Counted from the stretch's first letter, positions 1-8,250 are shown. The stretch: DNA of 64,000 bases from Pedobacter frigoris (GCF_005116445.1 NZ_SWBQ01000006.1:154435-218434), one strand, 5' to 3'. Notes: generated from the sequence alone by a model not told the origin. Translations and numbers: made by a program.

Positions 1-76
1 AAAGTATTATTATCGTCCTATTCCACAACAGCAGGTGGTATTGAATCCTGCACTTAAGCAGATTTTTGGCTGGTAA
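1..76 (+). CDS. C-terminal end of a SusD/RagB-family outer-membrane lipoprotein (partial)
   Basis: The window opens inside a gene. The frame starting at base 2 is open and ends with TAA at 74-76. The readable tail (RPIPQQQVVLNPALKQIFGW) matches the usual SusD/RagB ending, in which an IP motif is followed by NPxLKQ and a few residues before the stop. SusD proteins are surface lipoproteins that pair with a TonB-dependent SusC porin to bind glycans. The SusC partner would lie upstream, outside the window. Only about 24 codons are visible, so the family call rests on the tail motif alone. Confidence 0.7.
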   Translation, partial: KYYYRPIPQQQVVLNPALKQIFGW

Positions 77-94
77 TTTTAAAGCAGTATTTCA

Positions 95-1024
95 ATGGAA
101 AAGACAAATATTAAAAGAAGATCTTTACTTAAGGCAGTCGGGTTAGCTGCAGGAGCAATGGTGTCTGGTACTCTGCCTTCTTTGGCAGCAGTACCGGAAA
201 ATCAGGGTGCTAAAAAGAAGAAGGTCGCGCTCACAGTTGCGCATATAACCGATGTACACATAGGGGAAGGGGAAAATGCCCCTGAACGGTTTAAAAAATG
301 TTTAAAGCATATTGTCGCTAAGCATAAGCCTGATTTCTTTTTGAATGGTGGTGACTCTATTGGTGATGCGTCTTACGACAATGTTGTATATGATCAGGTA
401 ATTAAGCAGTGGAGTATTTGGGACGATTGCTTAAAAACACTGAATAAATACGAAGTGCATAGTTGTATTGGGAACCACGATTCATGGTGGAAAGCTCCCT
501 CAAAAGACCACGAAATGTATGGGAAAAGCTATGTGGTTAAGCGTCTGAAAATTCCTAACAGATACTACAGTTTTACAAAGAAGAACTGGCATTTCATTGT
601 ACTTGACGGGAACAATGGCAATATCTCATTAGACAAAGAGCAGTACGAATGGCTGGAGAAAGAACTGGATAAATTACCGGCTTCTACACCAACGTTATTG
701 ATGTCGCATTATCCAATTTTAGGAACTACTCAGGTTCTCGTTGGTGGAGGTCATTCTGACAGTAAAAAACTAAAAGACCTGTTTTACAAACATAAAGATA
801 AGGTGAGGGTTTGTCTGAGCGGCCATAACCACTTATCAGATAACACCCATTATAATGATGTTTTGTATTGCTGCAACGGCGCTATGAGCGGTTTCTGGTG
901 GGGTAAGGGTGATGCGGAGTCTGCCGGGCCGGGTTATTATTTAGAAACGCCTCCGGGGTATGCAATGCTCACTTTGTATGAAGACGGAACAGTAGATAAC
1001 GAATACGTCGCCCATACTTACTAG
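95..1024 (+). CDS. Tat-exported calcineurin-like metallophosphoesterase
   Basis: A 309-residue protein with a twin-arginine-type leader (KRRSLLK at 7-13, then a hydrophobic stretch ending near Leu30-Ala32), so it is probably exported folded to the periplasm. The calcineurin-like phosphoesterase motifs are all present in order: DVH (D53, H55), GGD (D87), GNHD (N127, H128), SHYP (H205) and GHNH (H244, H246). These residues bind two metal ions in this superfamily. It starts 18 bases after the SusD-like stop, so it is probably the last gene of a polysaccharide-utilisation-type operon. The substrate cannot be told from sequence. A strong terminator follows. Confidence 0.88.
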   Translation: MEKTNIKRRSLLKAVGLAAGAMVSGTLPSLAAVPENQGAKKKKVALTVAHITDVHIGEGENAPERFKKCLKHIVAKHKPDFFLNGGDSIGDASYDNVVYDQVIKQWSIWDDCLKTLNKYEVHSCIGNHDSWWKAPSKDHEMYGKSYVVKRLKIPNRYYSFTKKNWHFIVLDGNNGNISLDKEQYEWLEKELDKLPASTPTLLMSHYPILGTTQVLVGGGHSDSKKLKDLFYKHKDKVRVCLSGHNHLSDNTHYNDVLYCCNGAMSGFWWGKGDAESAGPGYYLETPPGYAMLTLYEDGTVDNEYVAHTY

Positions 1025-1037
1025 TATGTTCTTAAAC

Positions 1038-1073
1038 AAAAAGCTCCCGGTTGTTTGACCGGGAGCTTTTTGT
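1038..1073. terminator. Bidirectional intrinsic terminator
   Basis: A perfect hairpin (AAAAAGCTCCCGG, 8-base loop, CCGGGAGCTTTTT) lies between the convergent metallophosphoesterase and ychF genes. A-runs and T-runs flank both arms, so it can stop transcription from either side. Confidence 0.9.
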
Positions 1074-1083
1074 TTATAGTTTT

Positions 1084-2178
1084 TTAAACGTTGAAACGGA
1101 AGTGCATGATGTCACCATCTTCCACAACATAAGTTTTTCCTTCCACGCCAAGTTTACCCGCATCTTTACATGCAGCCTCAGATCCAAGGGTTACAAAGTC
1201 AGTATATTTGATTACCTCTGCGCGGATAAAGCCTTTTTCAAAGTCGGTATGAATTACACCGGCAGCCTGAGGAGCAGTGAAGCCTTTGGTAATTGTCCAT
1301 GCCCTTACTTCCTGCACACCTGCAGTGAAATAAGTATACAGGTCAAGTAGCCTGTAAGCTGCAACGATCAGTTTATTTACACCAGATTCAGTTAAGCCCA
1401 GATCAGCAAGGAATTCCTGACGGTCTTCATAGCTATCCATCTCAGCAATTTCTGATTCTATTTTAGCAGAGATCACCAATACTTCAGCGTTCTCATCTTT
1501 AACAGCTTCTTTTACGCGGTCAACATAAGCGTTTCCATCGATTACAGAACCTTCATCTACGTTACATACGTACATTACCGGTTTCTGGGTAAGTAAGCCT
1601 AAATCCTGGATAAATTCAAAATCATCGGCTTCAACAGCGGCTGAACGTACGGATTTGCCTGATTCTATATGGGTTTTGATCACACTTAGGACATCAAAAG
1701 TTCTTTTGGCATCCTTATCAGTTTTAGCCATTTTCTCAACTTTCTGAATACGTTTTGTAACGGTATCCAAATCTTTAAGCTGTAGTTCTGTATCGATGAT
1801 TTCTTTGTCACGGATCGGGTCAACAGAACCATCGACGTGGATAACATTTCCGTCATCGAAGCAACGCAAAACATGGATGATTGCATTGGTGGCCCTGATA
1901 TTTCCAAGGAACTGATTTCCCAGACCTTCACCTTTAGAGGCACCTTTAACCAGACCTGCAATGTCTACGATTTCAATCGTATTGGGCACTACACGGTTTG
2001 GTTTAACCAACTCTTCCAGTTTAGTCAGTCTGTCGTCCGGAACAGTGATTACACCAATATTTGGTTCTATCGTACAGAAAGGAAAGTTAGCTGCCTGAGC
2101 TTTTGCGTTTGATAAACAGTTAAATAAGGTAGATTTTCCAACATTTGGTAAACCTACTATACCACATTGTAATGCCAT
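1084..2178 (-). CDS. ychF: Redox-regulated ATPase/GTPase YchF (Obg family)
   Basis: A 364-residue protein, the usual YchF length. It begins with the G1 P-loop GLPNVGKST (residues 9-17), followed by the family-typical ANFPFCTIEPNIG stretch and the G3 DIAGLVKGAS motif. The C-terminal part is the TGS domain, ending in GDIMHFRFNV. YchF is a conserved ribosome-associated P-loop NTPase that hydrolyses ATP in preference to GTP and is linked to stress and translation control. It stands alone between a convergent gene and a divergent one, with its own -7 box about 26 bases upstream. Confidence 0.97.
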   Translation of the reverse strand: MALQCGIVGLPNVGKSTLFNCLSNAKAQAANFPFCTIEPNIGVITVPDDRLTKLEELVKPNRVVPNTIEIVDIAGLVKGASKGEGLGNQFLGNIRATNAIIHVLRCFDDGNVIHVDGSVDPIRDKEIIDTELQLKDLDTVTKRIQKVEKMAKTDKDAKRTFDVLSVIKTHIESGKSVRSAAVEADDFEFIQDLGLLTQKPVMYVCNVDEGSVIDGNAYVDRVKEAVKDENAEVLVISAKIESEIAEMDSYEDRQEFLADLGLTESGVNKLIVAAYRLLDLYTYFTAGVQEVRAWTITKGFTAPQAAGVIHTDFEKGFIRAEVIKYTDFVTLGSEAACKDAGKLGVEGKTYVVEDGDIMHFRFNV

Positions 2179-2203
2179 GTATGATTTTTTTCTTGATTTG
2201 GCG

Positions 2204-2211
2204 CAAAGGTA
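2204..2211 (-). promoter_or_regulatory. Bacteroidetes -7 box for ychF
   Basis: On the minus strand the sequence reads TACCTTTG, an exact TAnnTTTG match, 26 bases before the ychF start. No clear -33 TTG is seen at the usual spacing. Confidence 0.6.
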
Positions 2212-2279
2212 TCAATTTTTTAAAAATATTCTTTATGTTTAGCACAGCGAAAAGCCCCTAAATATAATATAACAGAAAT

Positions 2280-2753
2280 ATGGATGATTTTAATGAAACA
2301 GCATCGGACAAGAACAAGGAAGTTGAAGAACTAATCGTTACAGAAGATATTCGCAGTTACATTTACGAAACTGCAAAGTGGGCAAAGTTTCTGTCTGTTG
2401 TAGGTTTTGTTGTGGCCGGATGGCTAATTATGCTGGCGTTTAGTGCTTCCGCTTTCGAAACCGCTTTGAACCAGACTCCCGGAGGTGCGCAGTTTGCGGC
2501 AATGGGAAGCACTGTATTAACTATATTCTGTTTACTTAGCGCACTGCTTTATTTTTACCCGAGTTTAATGCTTTTTAAATATTCAACCGCTGCAAAAAAT
2601 GCTGTGCTTTTTGCAGAGCAGGAGAGTCTCGTGGTTGCGATGAGCAAAATGAAGTCTTTCTTTAAATTCTGGGGCATTTTAACTATCGCAATCATCGCCT
2701 TTTATGCGCTGGCATTGATCCTGGTGATCTTTGCTAAAATGGGGATGGCTTAA
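2280..2753 (+). CDS. DUF5362-like small integral membrane protein
   Basis: A 157-residue protein with an acidic N-terminus (about 25 residues) and the phrase YETAKWAKFLSVVGFVVAGW, typical of DUF5362 proteins of Bacteroidetes. Three to four membrane segments are visible (about 37-60, 75-98 and 128-155). A soluble stretch between them carries the family-like pattern of basic residues around MSKMKSFFKFWGILT. The function is unknown. The stop codon overlaps the stop of the convergent downstream gene inside a TTAA tetranucleotide, so there is no room for a separate terminator. Confidence 0.75.
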   Translation: MDDFNETASDKNKEVEELIVTEDIRSYIYETAKWAKFLSVVGFVVAGWLIMLAFSASAFETALNQTPGGAQFAAMGSTVLTIFCLLSALLYFYPSLMLFKYSTAAKNAVLFAEQESLVVAMSKMKSFFKFWGILTIAIIAFYALALILVIFAKMGMA

Positions 2754-3472
2754 GTCCCCTCAATACGATGTTTGAAGCTTTTGATTTCTTTTTTCAGCAG
2801 GCTTTCAAAAAAAGGATTTAACAATTGAGCTAGTCCGATACCAATACCCCCGATAGGCGGGTGGTAAGACAGTACAATTTTTAAATTAGTACCTCTTCCG
2901 TCCGGGCTTTCTTCAAATTGTACCCTGCCCACATGATGAATCAATGAACCCTGAATAGATTTCCATCCTATCAGGCGTCCCGGCTCATCTTTTACAATCT
3001 CAGCATCCCAATCAATAGAAAACAGGTTTCCCATTACATTTGCTTTCCAGTGTGAAAGCTGGTTGTCTTTAATTTTAACATCCAAAAGATGTTTGATGCT
3101 TCCCGGCAGGTTATTTAGGTTTCGCCAGTAAGCATAAACCTCTGCCGCTGGTTTGTCTATTTCAAATTCACCGCGTACGTTTATAGCCCTTGGTTTGCTG
3201 GCATCGATCCCCAATCTTTCATATAACAAACATCGACCTGTAAAAGCTCTATAGGCCAGGTAAGTGCCGTACAGAAACTGTCCTTTGAAAGGTCTTTTAA
3301 TACCTCTGCTGATCAAAATACCACTCAGAAACATAGATACCATTCGTTCTGTTAGTCCTATATTTTCATAATGATGCTTTTCTATTGAAAATTTACCAGA
3401 TCTTAATTTCAGATTAGTTTCATGTAATTCCATCGTGTCGGTTTGTTTATAGTTATCCATAACTGCTGCCAT
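2750..3472 (-). CDS. SRPBCC-fold protein with N-terminal DUF2892/YgaP-like membrane segment
   Basis: A 240-residue protein. Residues about 38-75 form a weakly hydrophobic segment (MVSMFLSGILISRG, then GTYLAYRAFTGRC) like DUF2892/YgaP-type membrane helices. From about residue 95 a START/polyketide-cyclase-like SRPBCC domain follows (RGEFEIDKPAAEVYAYWRNL), with the usual GWKSIQGS and VGRVQFEESPDG phrases. SRPBCC domains bind hydrophobic ligands in a deep cavity. The ligand is unknown. This layout recurs in Bacteroidetes proteins annotated as membrane-anchored cyclase/dehydrase-like proteins. The fold call is firm, the role is not. Confidence 0.75.
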   Translation of the reverse strand: MAAVMDNYKQTDTMELHETNLKLRSGKFSIEKHHYENIGLTERMVSMFLSGILISRGIKRPFKGQFLYGTYLAYRAFTGRCLLYERLGIDASKPRAINVRGEFEIDKPAAEVYAYWRNLNNLPGSIKHLLDVKIKDNQLSHWKANVMGNLFSIDWDAEIVKDEPGRLIGWKSIQGSLIHHVGRVQFEESPDGRGTNLKIVLSYHPPIGGIGIGLAQLLNPFFESLLKKEIKSFKHRIEGT

Positions 3473-3630
3473 ATTTTATGTTTAAAAACACTTTGTGGAT
3501 TGATAAGTTTTAGCTATTCCGGCTTTTGTTTGAAATCATGCCAAAATCATTTAATTTAATGGCAAATTCATACAATTATTAATACCCGTTATGTTGCATT
3601 TTTAGTTATCAGTATGATCAATCAAACGTT

Positions 3631-5061
3631 ATGAAGCCAATACAAAAAATTACGACTACAATCATGCTCTCTTTGATGGGTACTACTGCTGCCTTTGCGC
3701 AGCAAGCGCCTGCACCTTACGGGGCATTGCCAACAAAACACCAGCTGGCCTGGCAGGATATGGAATATTATATGTTCATCCATTTTGGTCCAAATACATT
3801 TACCGATAAGGAGTGGGGACATGGCGATGAAGATCCTAAAATTTTTAACCCTAAGAAACTAGATGCCAGGCAGTGGGTGCGTACCGCCAAAGCTGCCGGG
3901 ATGAAAGCGATTATTATCACAGCAAAACACCATGATGGATTTTGTTTATGGCCAAGTAAATTCAGCACGCATACAGTGAGAGAAAGTGCCTGGAAAGATG
4001 GTAAAGGAGATGTTTTAAAGGAACTTTCGGCCGCTTGTAAGGAGTATGGGTTGAAGTTTGGCGTATACCTTTCTCCATGGGACCGTAACCATCCTGATTA
4101 TGGTACACCAAAATACAATGACGTATTTGCCAGTACCCTGAATGAAGTTTTGAGCAGCTATGGTCCGGTTTTCGAACAATGGTTTGATGGGGCAAATGGC
4201 GGCGATAAGAAGCAGCCTTATGACTGGAAGAAATTCTATACAGCAGTGTATAAAAACCAGCCTCAGGCTGTTATATTCAGTGATATAGGCCCGGGTGCAA
4301 GGTGGATGGGCAATGAAAGAGGTGTTGCAGGAGAAACCAACTGGTCTACTTTAAATACAACTGGTTTTGGTGTAGGTGCCGAGGCTCCTTCCACTGACGT
4401 GTTGAATACAGGTAATGAAAATGGTGAACACTGGATTCCTGCGGAAGTAGATGTGTCAATCAGACCGGGTTGGTTTTATAGTGCAGCTACTGACGATAAA
4501 GTTAAATCCGTTGAGCAGTTGGTGTCTATTTATAACACTTCAATAGGACGTAATAGTAACCTGCTTTTAAACGTGCCGGTAAACCGCGACGGATTGATTC
4601 ATCCAAATGATTCGACCCGCCTGATGGAGTTTAAACGAGTAATCGACGCTTCTTTTAAAACCGATCTGGCGAAGGGAAAGAAAGTTACTGCCTCTGATTT
4701 AAGAGGCACTTCCAAACAGTTTTCAGCTCAAAATCTGACAGATGGTAATGCCAATACTTATTGGGCGGCTAAAGACGGTGTTAAAAGTGCATCATTGGTT
4801 ATTGATCTTGGTAAGCAAACAGCGTTGAACCGCATTCTTTTGCAGGAATACATTGCATTAGGACAGCGGGTCAAATCTTTTTCGGTGGAGTACTGGAACG
4901 GAAAAGATTATGAGCAGATTGATAAACAGACCACTATTGGTTATAAACGTATATTGTCATTTCCGACGGTTAAAACAAGTAAAATCCGTGTGAAGATACT
5001 GGAGGCTAATGCTTGTCCGGTGATTTCAGCTATTCAGTTGTACAACGCGCCGGAGTTATAG
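3631..5061 (+). CDS. Secreted alpha-L-fucosidase (GH29) with C-terminal F5/8-type carbohydrate-binding domain
   Basis: A 476-residue protein with a signal peptide (about 1-24, ending AFAQQ). The GH29 catalytic barrel shows MFIHFGPNTF, AKHHDGFCLWPS and EQWFDGANGG, where D186 is the likely nucleophile, and the conserved NLLLNVPVNRDG near residue 310. The LWFDGA-like motif fits the subfamily that acts on alpha-1,3/1,4-linked fucose, but that is inference. From about residue 345 a discoidin/F5-8C (CBM32-like) domain follows (NLTDGNANTYWAA, then a beta-sandwich). It probably removes fucose from host or plant glycans in the periplasm or at the surface. It has its own upstream region. Confidence 0.93.
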   Translation: MKPIQKITTTIMLSLMGTTAAFAQQAPAPYGALPTKHQLAWQDMEYYMFIHFGPNTFTDKEWGHGDEDPKIFNPKKLDARQWVRTAKAAGMKAIIITAKHHDGFCLWPSKFSTHTVRESAWKDGKGDVLKELSAACKEYGLKFGVYLSPWDRNHPDYGTPKYNDVFASTLNEVLSSYGPVFEQWFDGANGGDKKQPYDWKKFYTAVYKNQPQAVIFSDIGPGARWMGNERGVAGETNWSTLNTTGFGVGAEAPSTDVLNTGNENGEHWIPAEVDVSIRPGWFYSAATDDKVKSVEQLVSIYNTSIGRNSNLLLNVPVNRDGLIHPNDSTRLMEFKRVIDASFKTDLAKGKKVTASDLRGTSKQFSAQNLTDGNANTYWAAKDGVKSASLVIDLGKQTALNRILLQEYIALGQRVKSFSVEYWNGKDYEQIDKQTTIGYKRILSFPTVKTSKIRVKILEANACPVISAIQLYNAPEL

Positions 5062-5134
5062 TTGATTGCTCAGATGTAAATTGATTGATATTCGAAACAT
5101 ACCTAAGGCTGTCCGAAAAGTCAATTATTCTTGC

Positions 5135-5225
5135 CGTCATCCTAAGGAATATCTCGTCATCTCGAGGATAGGAGAGATCTCTTGATTGTGATAATCAAGA
5201 GATCCCTCGGTTCCTCGGGATGACG
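5135..5225. repeat. Palindromic REP/MITE-like element, copy 1, with a partial nested arm
   Basis: Bases 5155-5225 form a near-perfect 71-bp palindrome that starts CGTCATCTCGAGGATAGGAG and ends CCTCGGGATGACG, with a short GTGAT centre. Bases 5135-5149 repeat the outer arm once more (CGTCATCCTAAGGAA). Further copies of the family lie at 18877-18949 and 55340-55388. It sits between the 3' ends of the fucosidase and the dinB-like gene, where it may also act as a bidirectional terminator. Confidence 0.85.
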
Positions 5226-5279
5226 ATTGGTATATTAAAGATCTACATACCATAACGTCCAATCCCGATACTATAAGGT

Positions 5280-5798
5280 CTAGTCCCTGTTCCAGAATGC
5301 CGGTGGCTCTATGCCCAGACTTCTCAAATAAACAGTTCCCTGAGCACGGTGGTGAATTTCGTTGTCTATAAAATATAGAATCGTAGAAAAAGCCTGACCA
5401 TCGTACATACCAAATGCAAGTACATTTTCCTGAAAGCGTTCTTCGCTGATCTGTGGCCAATAAGCGATGATCTGTTCAGTTGCCTGATCCCACAGTGCAA
5501 GGAATTCTGTCTTGCTGGATGCTACAGCTTTTGCGTTGTGGTCCCAATTACTGCCCGCTGGCCATTCGTCGGTAGCGATCCCTTTTATACCTGGTCCCGA
5601 GATATCCAGGATTTCCTTCATCATATCAGCAAAAGTTCGCATTCCTCCAATGCTGTAATCAAAGAATTTGTCTTCAGGAAAAGCTTCTATGACACGTTTT
5701 GTTAGTCGACGATGTCCCAGCCATTGGTTTAATAAATCGGCCGGAGAAATGAATAAAGGAGCTGAAAGTGTTTCTGTGTGGTTGTTTTGAGTTTCCAT
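5280..5798 (-). CDS. DinB-family four-helix-bundle protein
   Basis: A 172-residue protein with the DinB/YfiT-like pattern: a first helix with LLNQWLGHRRLTKRVI (first histidine of the metal triad), an FADMMKEILDI segment and a final DNEIHHRAQGTVYLRSLG helix carrying the other histidines. Family members are metal-binding and include bacillithiol- or mycothiol-dependent transferases and damage-inducible proteins. The actual reaction cannot be read from sequence. It is divergent from the GIN-domain gene and shares with it a 236-bp control region containing a direct repeat. Confidence 0.85.
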   Translation of the reverse strand: METQNNHTETLSAPLFISPADLLNQWLGHRRLTKRVIEAFPEDKFFDYSIGGMRTFADMMKEILDISGPGIKGIATDEWPAGSNWDHNAKAVASSKTEFLALWDQATEQIIAYWPQISEERFQENVLAFGMYDGQAFSTILYFIDNEIHHRAQGTVYLRSLGIEPPAFWNRD

Positions 5799-5902
5799 GA
5801 TATGTTTTTTAAGGTTAACTATGATTTCTTATGCAAAGAAAACTACCGCCACTGACAACCCTATGGCAGTCTGTTTTTTTAGATGAAAAAAAATTACAGG
5901 GA

Positions 5903-5931
5903 GTTGGTCGAATAATTTCAGGCGTTGGTCG
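5903..5931. promoter_or_regulatory. Direct repeat GTTGGTCG x2, candidate LytTR-type regulator site
   Basis: The octamer GTTGGTCG occurs at 5903-5910 and 5924-5931, exactly 21 bp apart (two helical turns), in similar contexts (AGGGA- and AGGC-). Two direct repeats at this spacing, containing GTTnRK, are the usual layout for LytTR response-regulator binding. It lies between the divergent dinB-like and GIN-domain genes. The regulator assignment is inference. Confidence 0.4.
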
Positions 5932-6034
5932 TGAAGTGTTCAAAGCTGGTATAATACGACGAAAATAGCTGAAACGTTTGTCGCCCGAGGTCGTCTTAAT
6001 AACAAACAATAAGAAAACTTTAAAATATTATATC

Positions 6035-6631
6035 ATGAAAACTTTAACAAAAACATTATTCTACACAGTATTCGCAGCAGTACTTTTAACTTCTTCAGCA
6101 ATGACATCTTTAGCTGCTAACACCATAAAGATTGAAACGATAAAAAATAACTTTAACAAGATCTGGGTTGGCGGAAATGTAAAGATCATCCTGACGCAGA
6201 GTGAAAATGAAGGCGTGTTTGTAGATGAGAATTTTAATGCAGACAAAACATTTGTGACCAGTAAAGGGCAGACTTTGTATGTCAATTCCATGGCTGATGG
6301 ACAAGTAACCATTAAGGTTTCGGTAAAAGACCTGCAAAGGATAGAAGCTGCAGGAAGCTCGGTAGTGGTGACCAGCAATAACTTTGATGTAAAATACCTT
6401 CAGGTTTTTCTGAGTCAGAGCGCAAAAGCAAAAGTAAGTGCAATTACAGGTAGCTTATATACCGTGGTGAATGATGATGCGAAGTTGAAAATGAGCGGTT
6501 CTGCAAATGAACATACACTACTGGCCAGCAACATGAAGAATATTAAGTTCGGAGATTTCGTAAGTCTAAAAACAAATCGTCAGGGTTCTCCGTCTTTACC
6601 GGCAGATCAACTGGCTGGTATAGCAAAATAA
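6035..6631 (+). CDS. Secreted GIN-domain (DUF2807) beta-helix-like protein
   Basis: The start at 6035 (MKTLTKTLF) is preferred over the in-frame ATG at 5978, because it begins directly with a signal peptide ending SLAAN and leaves the upstream repeat in the promoter. The mature part (198 residues in all) has the GIN/DUF2807 pattern: VGGNVKIILTQSE, then YVNSMADGQVTIKV, then RIEAAGSSVVV, then LSQSAKAKVSAITGSL, SGSANEHTLLA. These repeat-like strands form a right-handed beta-solenoid known as a putative auto-transporter adhesin head-like domain. The protein is short for the family, with roughly one and a half solenoid blocks. Its role is unknown, probably at the envelope. A hairpin terminator follows. 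Confidence 0.85.
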   Translation: MKTLTKTLFYTVFAAVLLTSSAMTSLAANTIKIETIKNNFNKIWVGGNVKIILTQSENEGVFVDENFNADKTFVTSKGQTLYVNSMADGQVTIKVSVKDLQRIEAAGSSVVVTSNNFDVKYLQVFLSQSAKAKVSAITGSLYTVVNDDAKLKMSGSANEHTLLASNMKNIKFGDFVSLKTNRQGSPSLPADQLAGIAK

Positions 6632-6654
6632 GATAGATTGGATGGGTTAGGGAT

Positions 6655-6684
6655 AAAGCGGCAGGTGAAAACCTGTCGCTTTTA
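6655..6684 (+). terminator. Intrinsic terminator after the GIN-domain gene
   Basis: AAAGCGGCAGGT, a GAAA tetraloop, then ACCTGTCGCTTTT: a 12-bp stem with one G-U pair followed by T residues, 24 bases after the stop. Confidence 0.8.
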
Positions 6685-6724
6685 TAATTAATTGAAAATA
6701 ATATGATTACATAAAGATTTGCTG

Positions 6725-6732
6725 TACCTTTG
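6725..6732 (+). promoter_or_regulatory. -7 box for the J-domain/KTSC gene
   Basis: TACCTTTG is an exact TAnnTTTG match 11 bases before the ATG at 6743. If it is used, the 5' leader is only a few bases long and the longer frame starting at 6719 cannot be translated. Confidence 0.6.
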
Positions 6733-6742
6733 CGCAAATTTT

Positions 6743-7189
6743 ATGAAGAAGATAGTAGATTACAGAAAGTTATTGGGTGTACAGAAGGATGCCGAATTAA
6801 AAGAATTGAAGACCATTTACAGGAATTTAATGAAAGACTGGCACCCTGATAAGTTTCAGGATAGCGAAGAAGCAAAGCTGGAAGCAGAGACTAAAAGTAA
6901 AGAGATCATAGAGGCCTACCACTTTTTGGTGAGTATCGCGCCTGAAACACTTGCAATTTCCAAAGAAGAGTATGACCAAACTACAGGAACTTGTGGTATT
7001 GCAGATTACAACTGGGCGGGATTGGTATTAACTGTACATTTCCTTGACGGAAGTGCTTACGAATACTTCGGTGTACCAAAAGCAGTTTATGTAAAACTGG
7101 TAAATGCTGATTCGCCCGGAAGGTTCGCACGTCGTCATATCTTCAGCGAGTTTCCATATAGAAATATAGCTAAGCTGGCAACAGCATAA
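6743..7189 (+). CDS. DnaJ-domain protein fused to a KTSC domain
   Basis: The start was set at 6743 (MKKIVDYRKLLGV) because a -7 box sits at 6725-6732. The 148-residue product begins with a J-domain (about residues 4-70) whose HPD signature is seen in DWHPDKF, so it can stimulate an Hsp70 partner. After a short linker (EYDQTTG) comes a KTSC domain (YNWAGLVLTVHFLDGSAYEYFGVP, ending with RFARRHIFSEFPYR). KTSC is a small domain of unknown exact role, found alone, in phages and at the end of some lysyl-tRNA synthetases. A strong terminator follows. Confidence 0.85.
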   Translation: MKKIVDYRKLLGVQKDAELKELKTIYRNLMKDWHPDKFQDSEEAKLEAETKSKEIIEAYHFLVSIAPETLAISKEEYDQTTGTCGIADYNWAGLVLTVHFLDGSAYEYFGVPKAVYVKLVNADSPGRFARRHIFSEFPYRNIAKLATA

Positions 7190-7207
7190 TAGCTAATTAA
7201 AATAATG

Positions 7208-7247
7208 AAAGCCCCCTCTGACAATTGTTCGGAGGGGGCTTTTTTTA
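7208..7247 (+). terminator. Strong intrinsic terminator
   Basis: AAAGCCCCCTC, a 13-base loop, then GAGGGGGCTTTTTTT, only about 19 bases after the J-domain/KTSC stop. Confidence 0.92.
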
Positions 7248-7324
7248 TTTTGAATTCTCTTCCGGATGAATTCGCCTAATGAAGATGGGTAGAGGAAATC
7301 AAAATAAATCATATCTTTAATGAT

Positions 7325-8209
7325 ATGATGTTCAGAAGCTTTTTTATCACACTGTTTACCTTGAGTATAGGCAGTACAATCAGTAAGGCTCAATTATTTA
7401 ATCCAGATAGCCTCAGGTTAATTTCAGATCAGTTTTCTTTTACCGAGGGGCCGGCTGTGAATAAGAAGGGGGAGGTATTTTTCACGGATCAGCCTAATGA
7501 TAAAATCTGGAAATACGGGCTTGATGGTAAACTTTCAATCTTTATGGATAAATCAGGCAGAGCCAATGGTTTGCATTTTGACCGTTCGGGTAATCTGCTG
7601 GTTTGTGCTGATGAGCAAAACCAGTTGTGGTCTATTGACAAAAATGGTAAAATCAAAGTATTAATAAAAGATCTCGATGGTAAGCAGCTGAACGGGCCAA
7701 ATGACCTGTGGGTAGATAAAAAGGGCGGTATTTATTTTACTGATCCCTATTATCAACGGGATTACTGGACCAGAAAGCAGCCTGAACTGGAAAAGCAGAA
7801 CGTGTACTATCTGCCAGCAGGCAAAAAGAAGCAGTTGACGCTGGCACTTGATGACCTGAAACAACCTAATGGCATTGTAGGTACTCCTGATGGAAAGTAT
7901 TTATATGTATCGGATTTGGGTGCCCGGAAAACATACCGGTATGAGATTATGGCTGAGGGTAAGCTGGGTAACAAAAAGCTGATGTTTGAAAAAGGATCGG
8001 ATGGGATGACGCTGGATGAAGAAGGTAACATTTATATTACCGGCAACGGGGTAACGGTGTTCAACAAAGAGGGTTTACAGCTTGCTCATGTTCCGTTGAA
8101 GGGCTGGACAGGCAATGTTTGTTTTGTTGGTAAGGACCGGAAGCAACTTTTCATAACTTCAGGTAAAACGATTTATATCGTCCCAATGAGGGTGCGTGGG
8201 GTTGAATGA
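7325..8209 (+). CDS. Secreted SMP-30/gluconolactonase-family lactonase
   Basis: A 294-residue protein with a signal peptide (about 1-22, ending SKAQ). It has the six-bladed propeller phrases of SMP-30/LRE proteins: FTEGPAVNKKGEVFFTD (metal-binding Glu in the first blade), RANGLHFDRSGNLLVCAD, LNGPNDLWVDKKGGIYFTDPYY (N and D of the metal site) and QPNGIVGTPDGKYLYVSD. Family members open sugar lactones with a divalent metal. The next gene starts about 40 bases downstream, so the two may be co-transcribed. The substrate is not deducible. Confidence 0.9.
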   Translation: MMFRSFFITLFTLSIGSTISKAQLFNPDSLRLISDQFSFTEGPAVNKKGEVFFTDQPNDKIWKYGLDGKLSIFMDKSGRANGLHFDRSGNLLVCADEQNQLWSIDKNGKIKVLIKDLDGKQLNGPNDLWVDKKGGIYFTDPYYQRDYWTRKQPELEKQNVYYLPAGKKKQLTLALDDLKQPNGIVGTPDGKYLYVSDLGARKTYRYEIMAEGKLGNKKLMFEKGSDGMTLDEEGNIYITGNGVTVFNKEGLQLAHVPLKGWTGNVCFVGKDRKQLFITSGKTIYIVPMRVRGVE

Positions 8210-8250
8210 TAAGAAAAAAATTGTATGTTAGGGGATCAAACCAAATATGT

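Noticed and set aside
1051..1350. Open frame opposite the 3' end of ychF
   Set aside because: Shadow of the ychF coding sequence. It begins in the terminator and has no family features.
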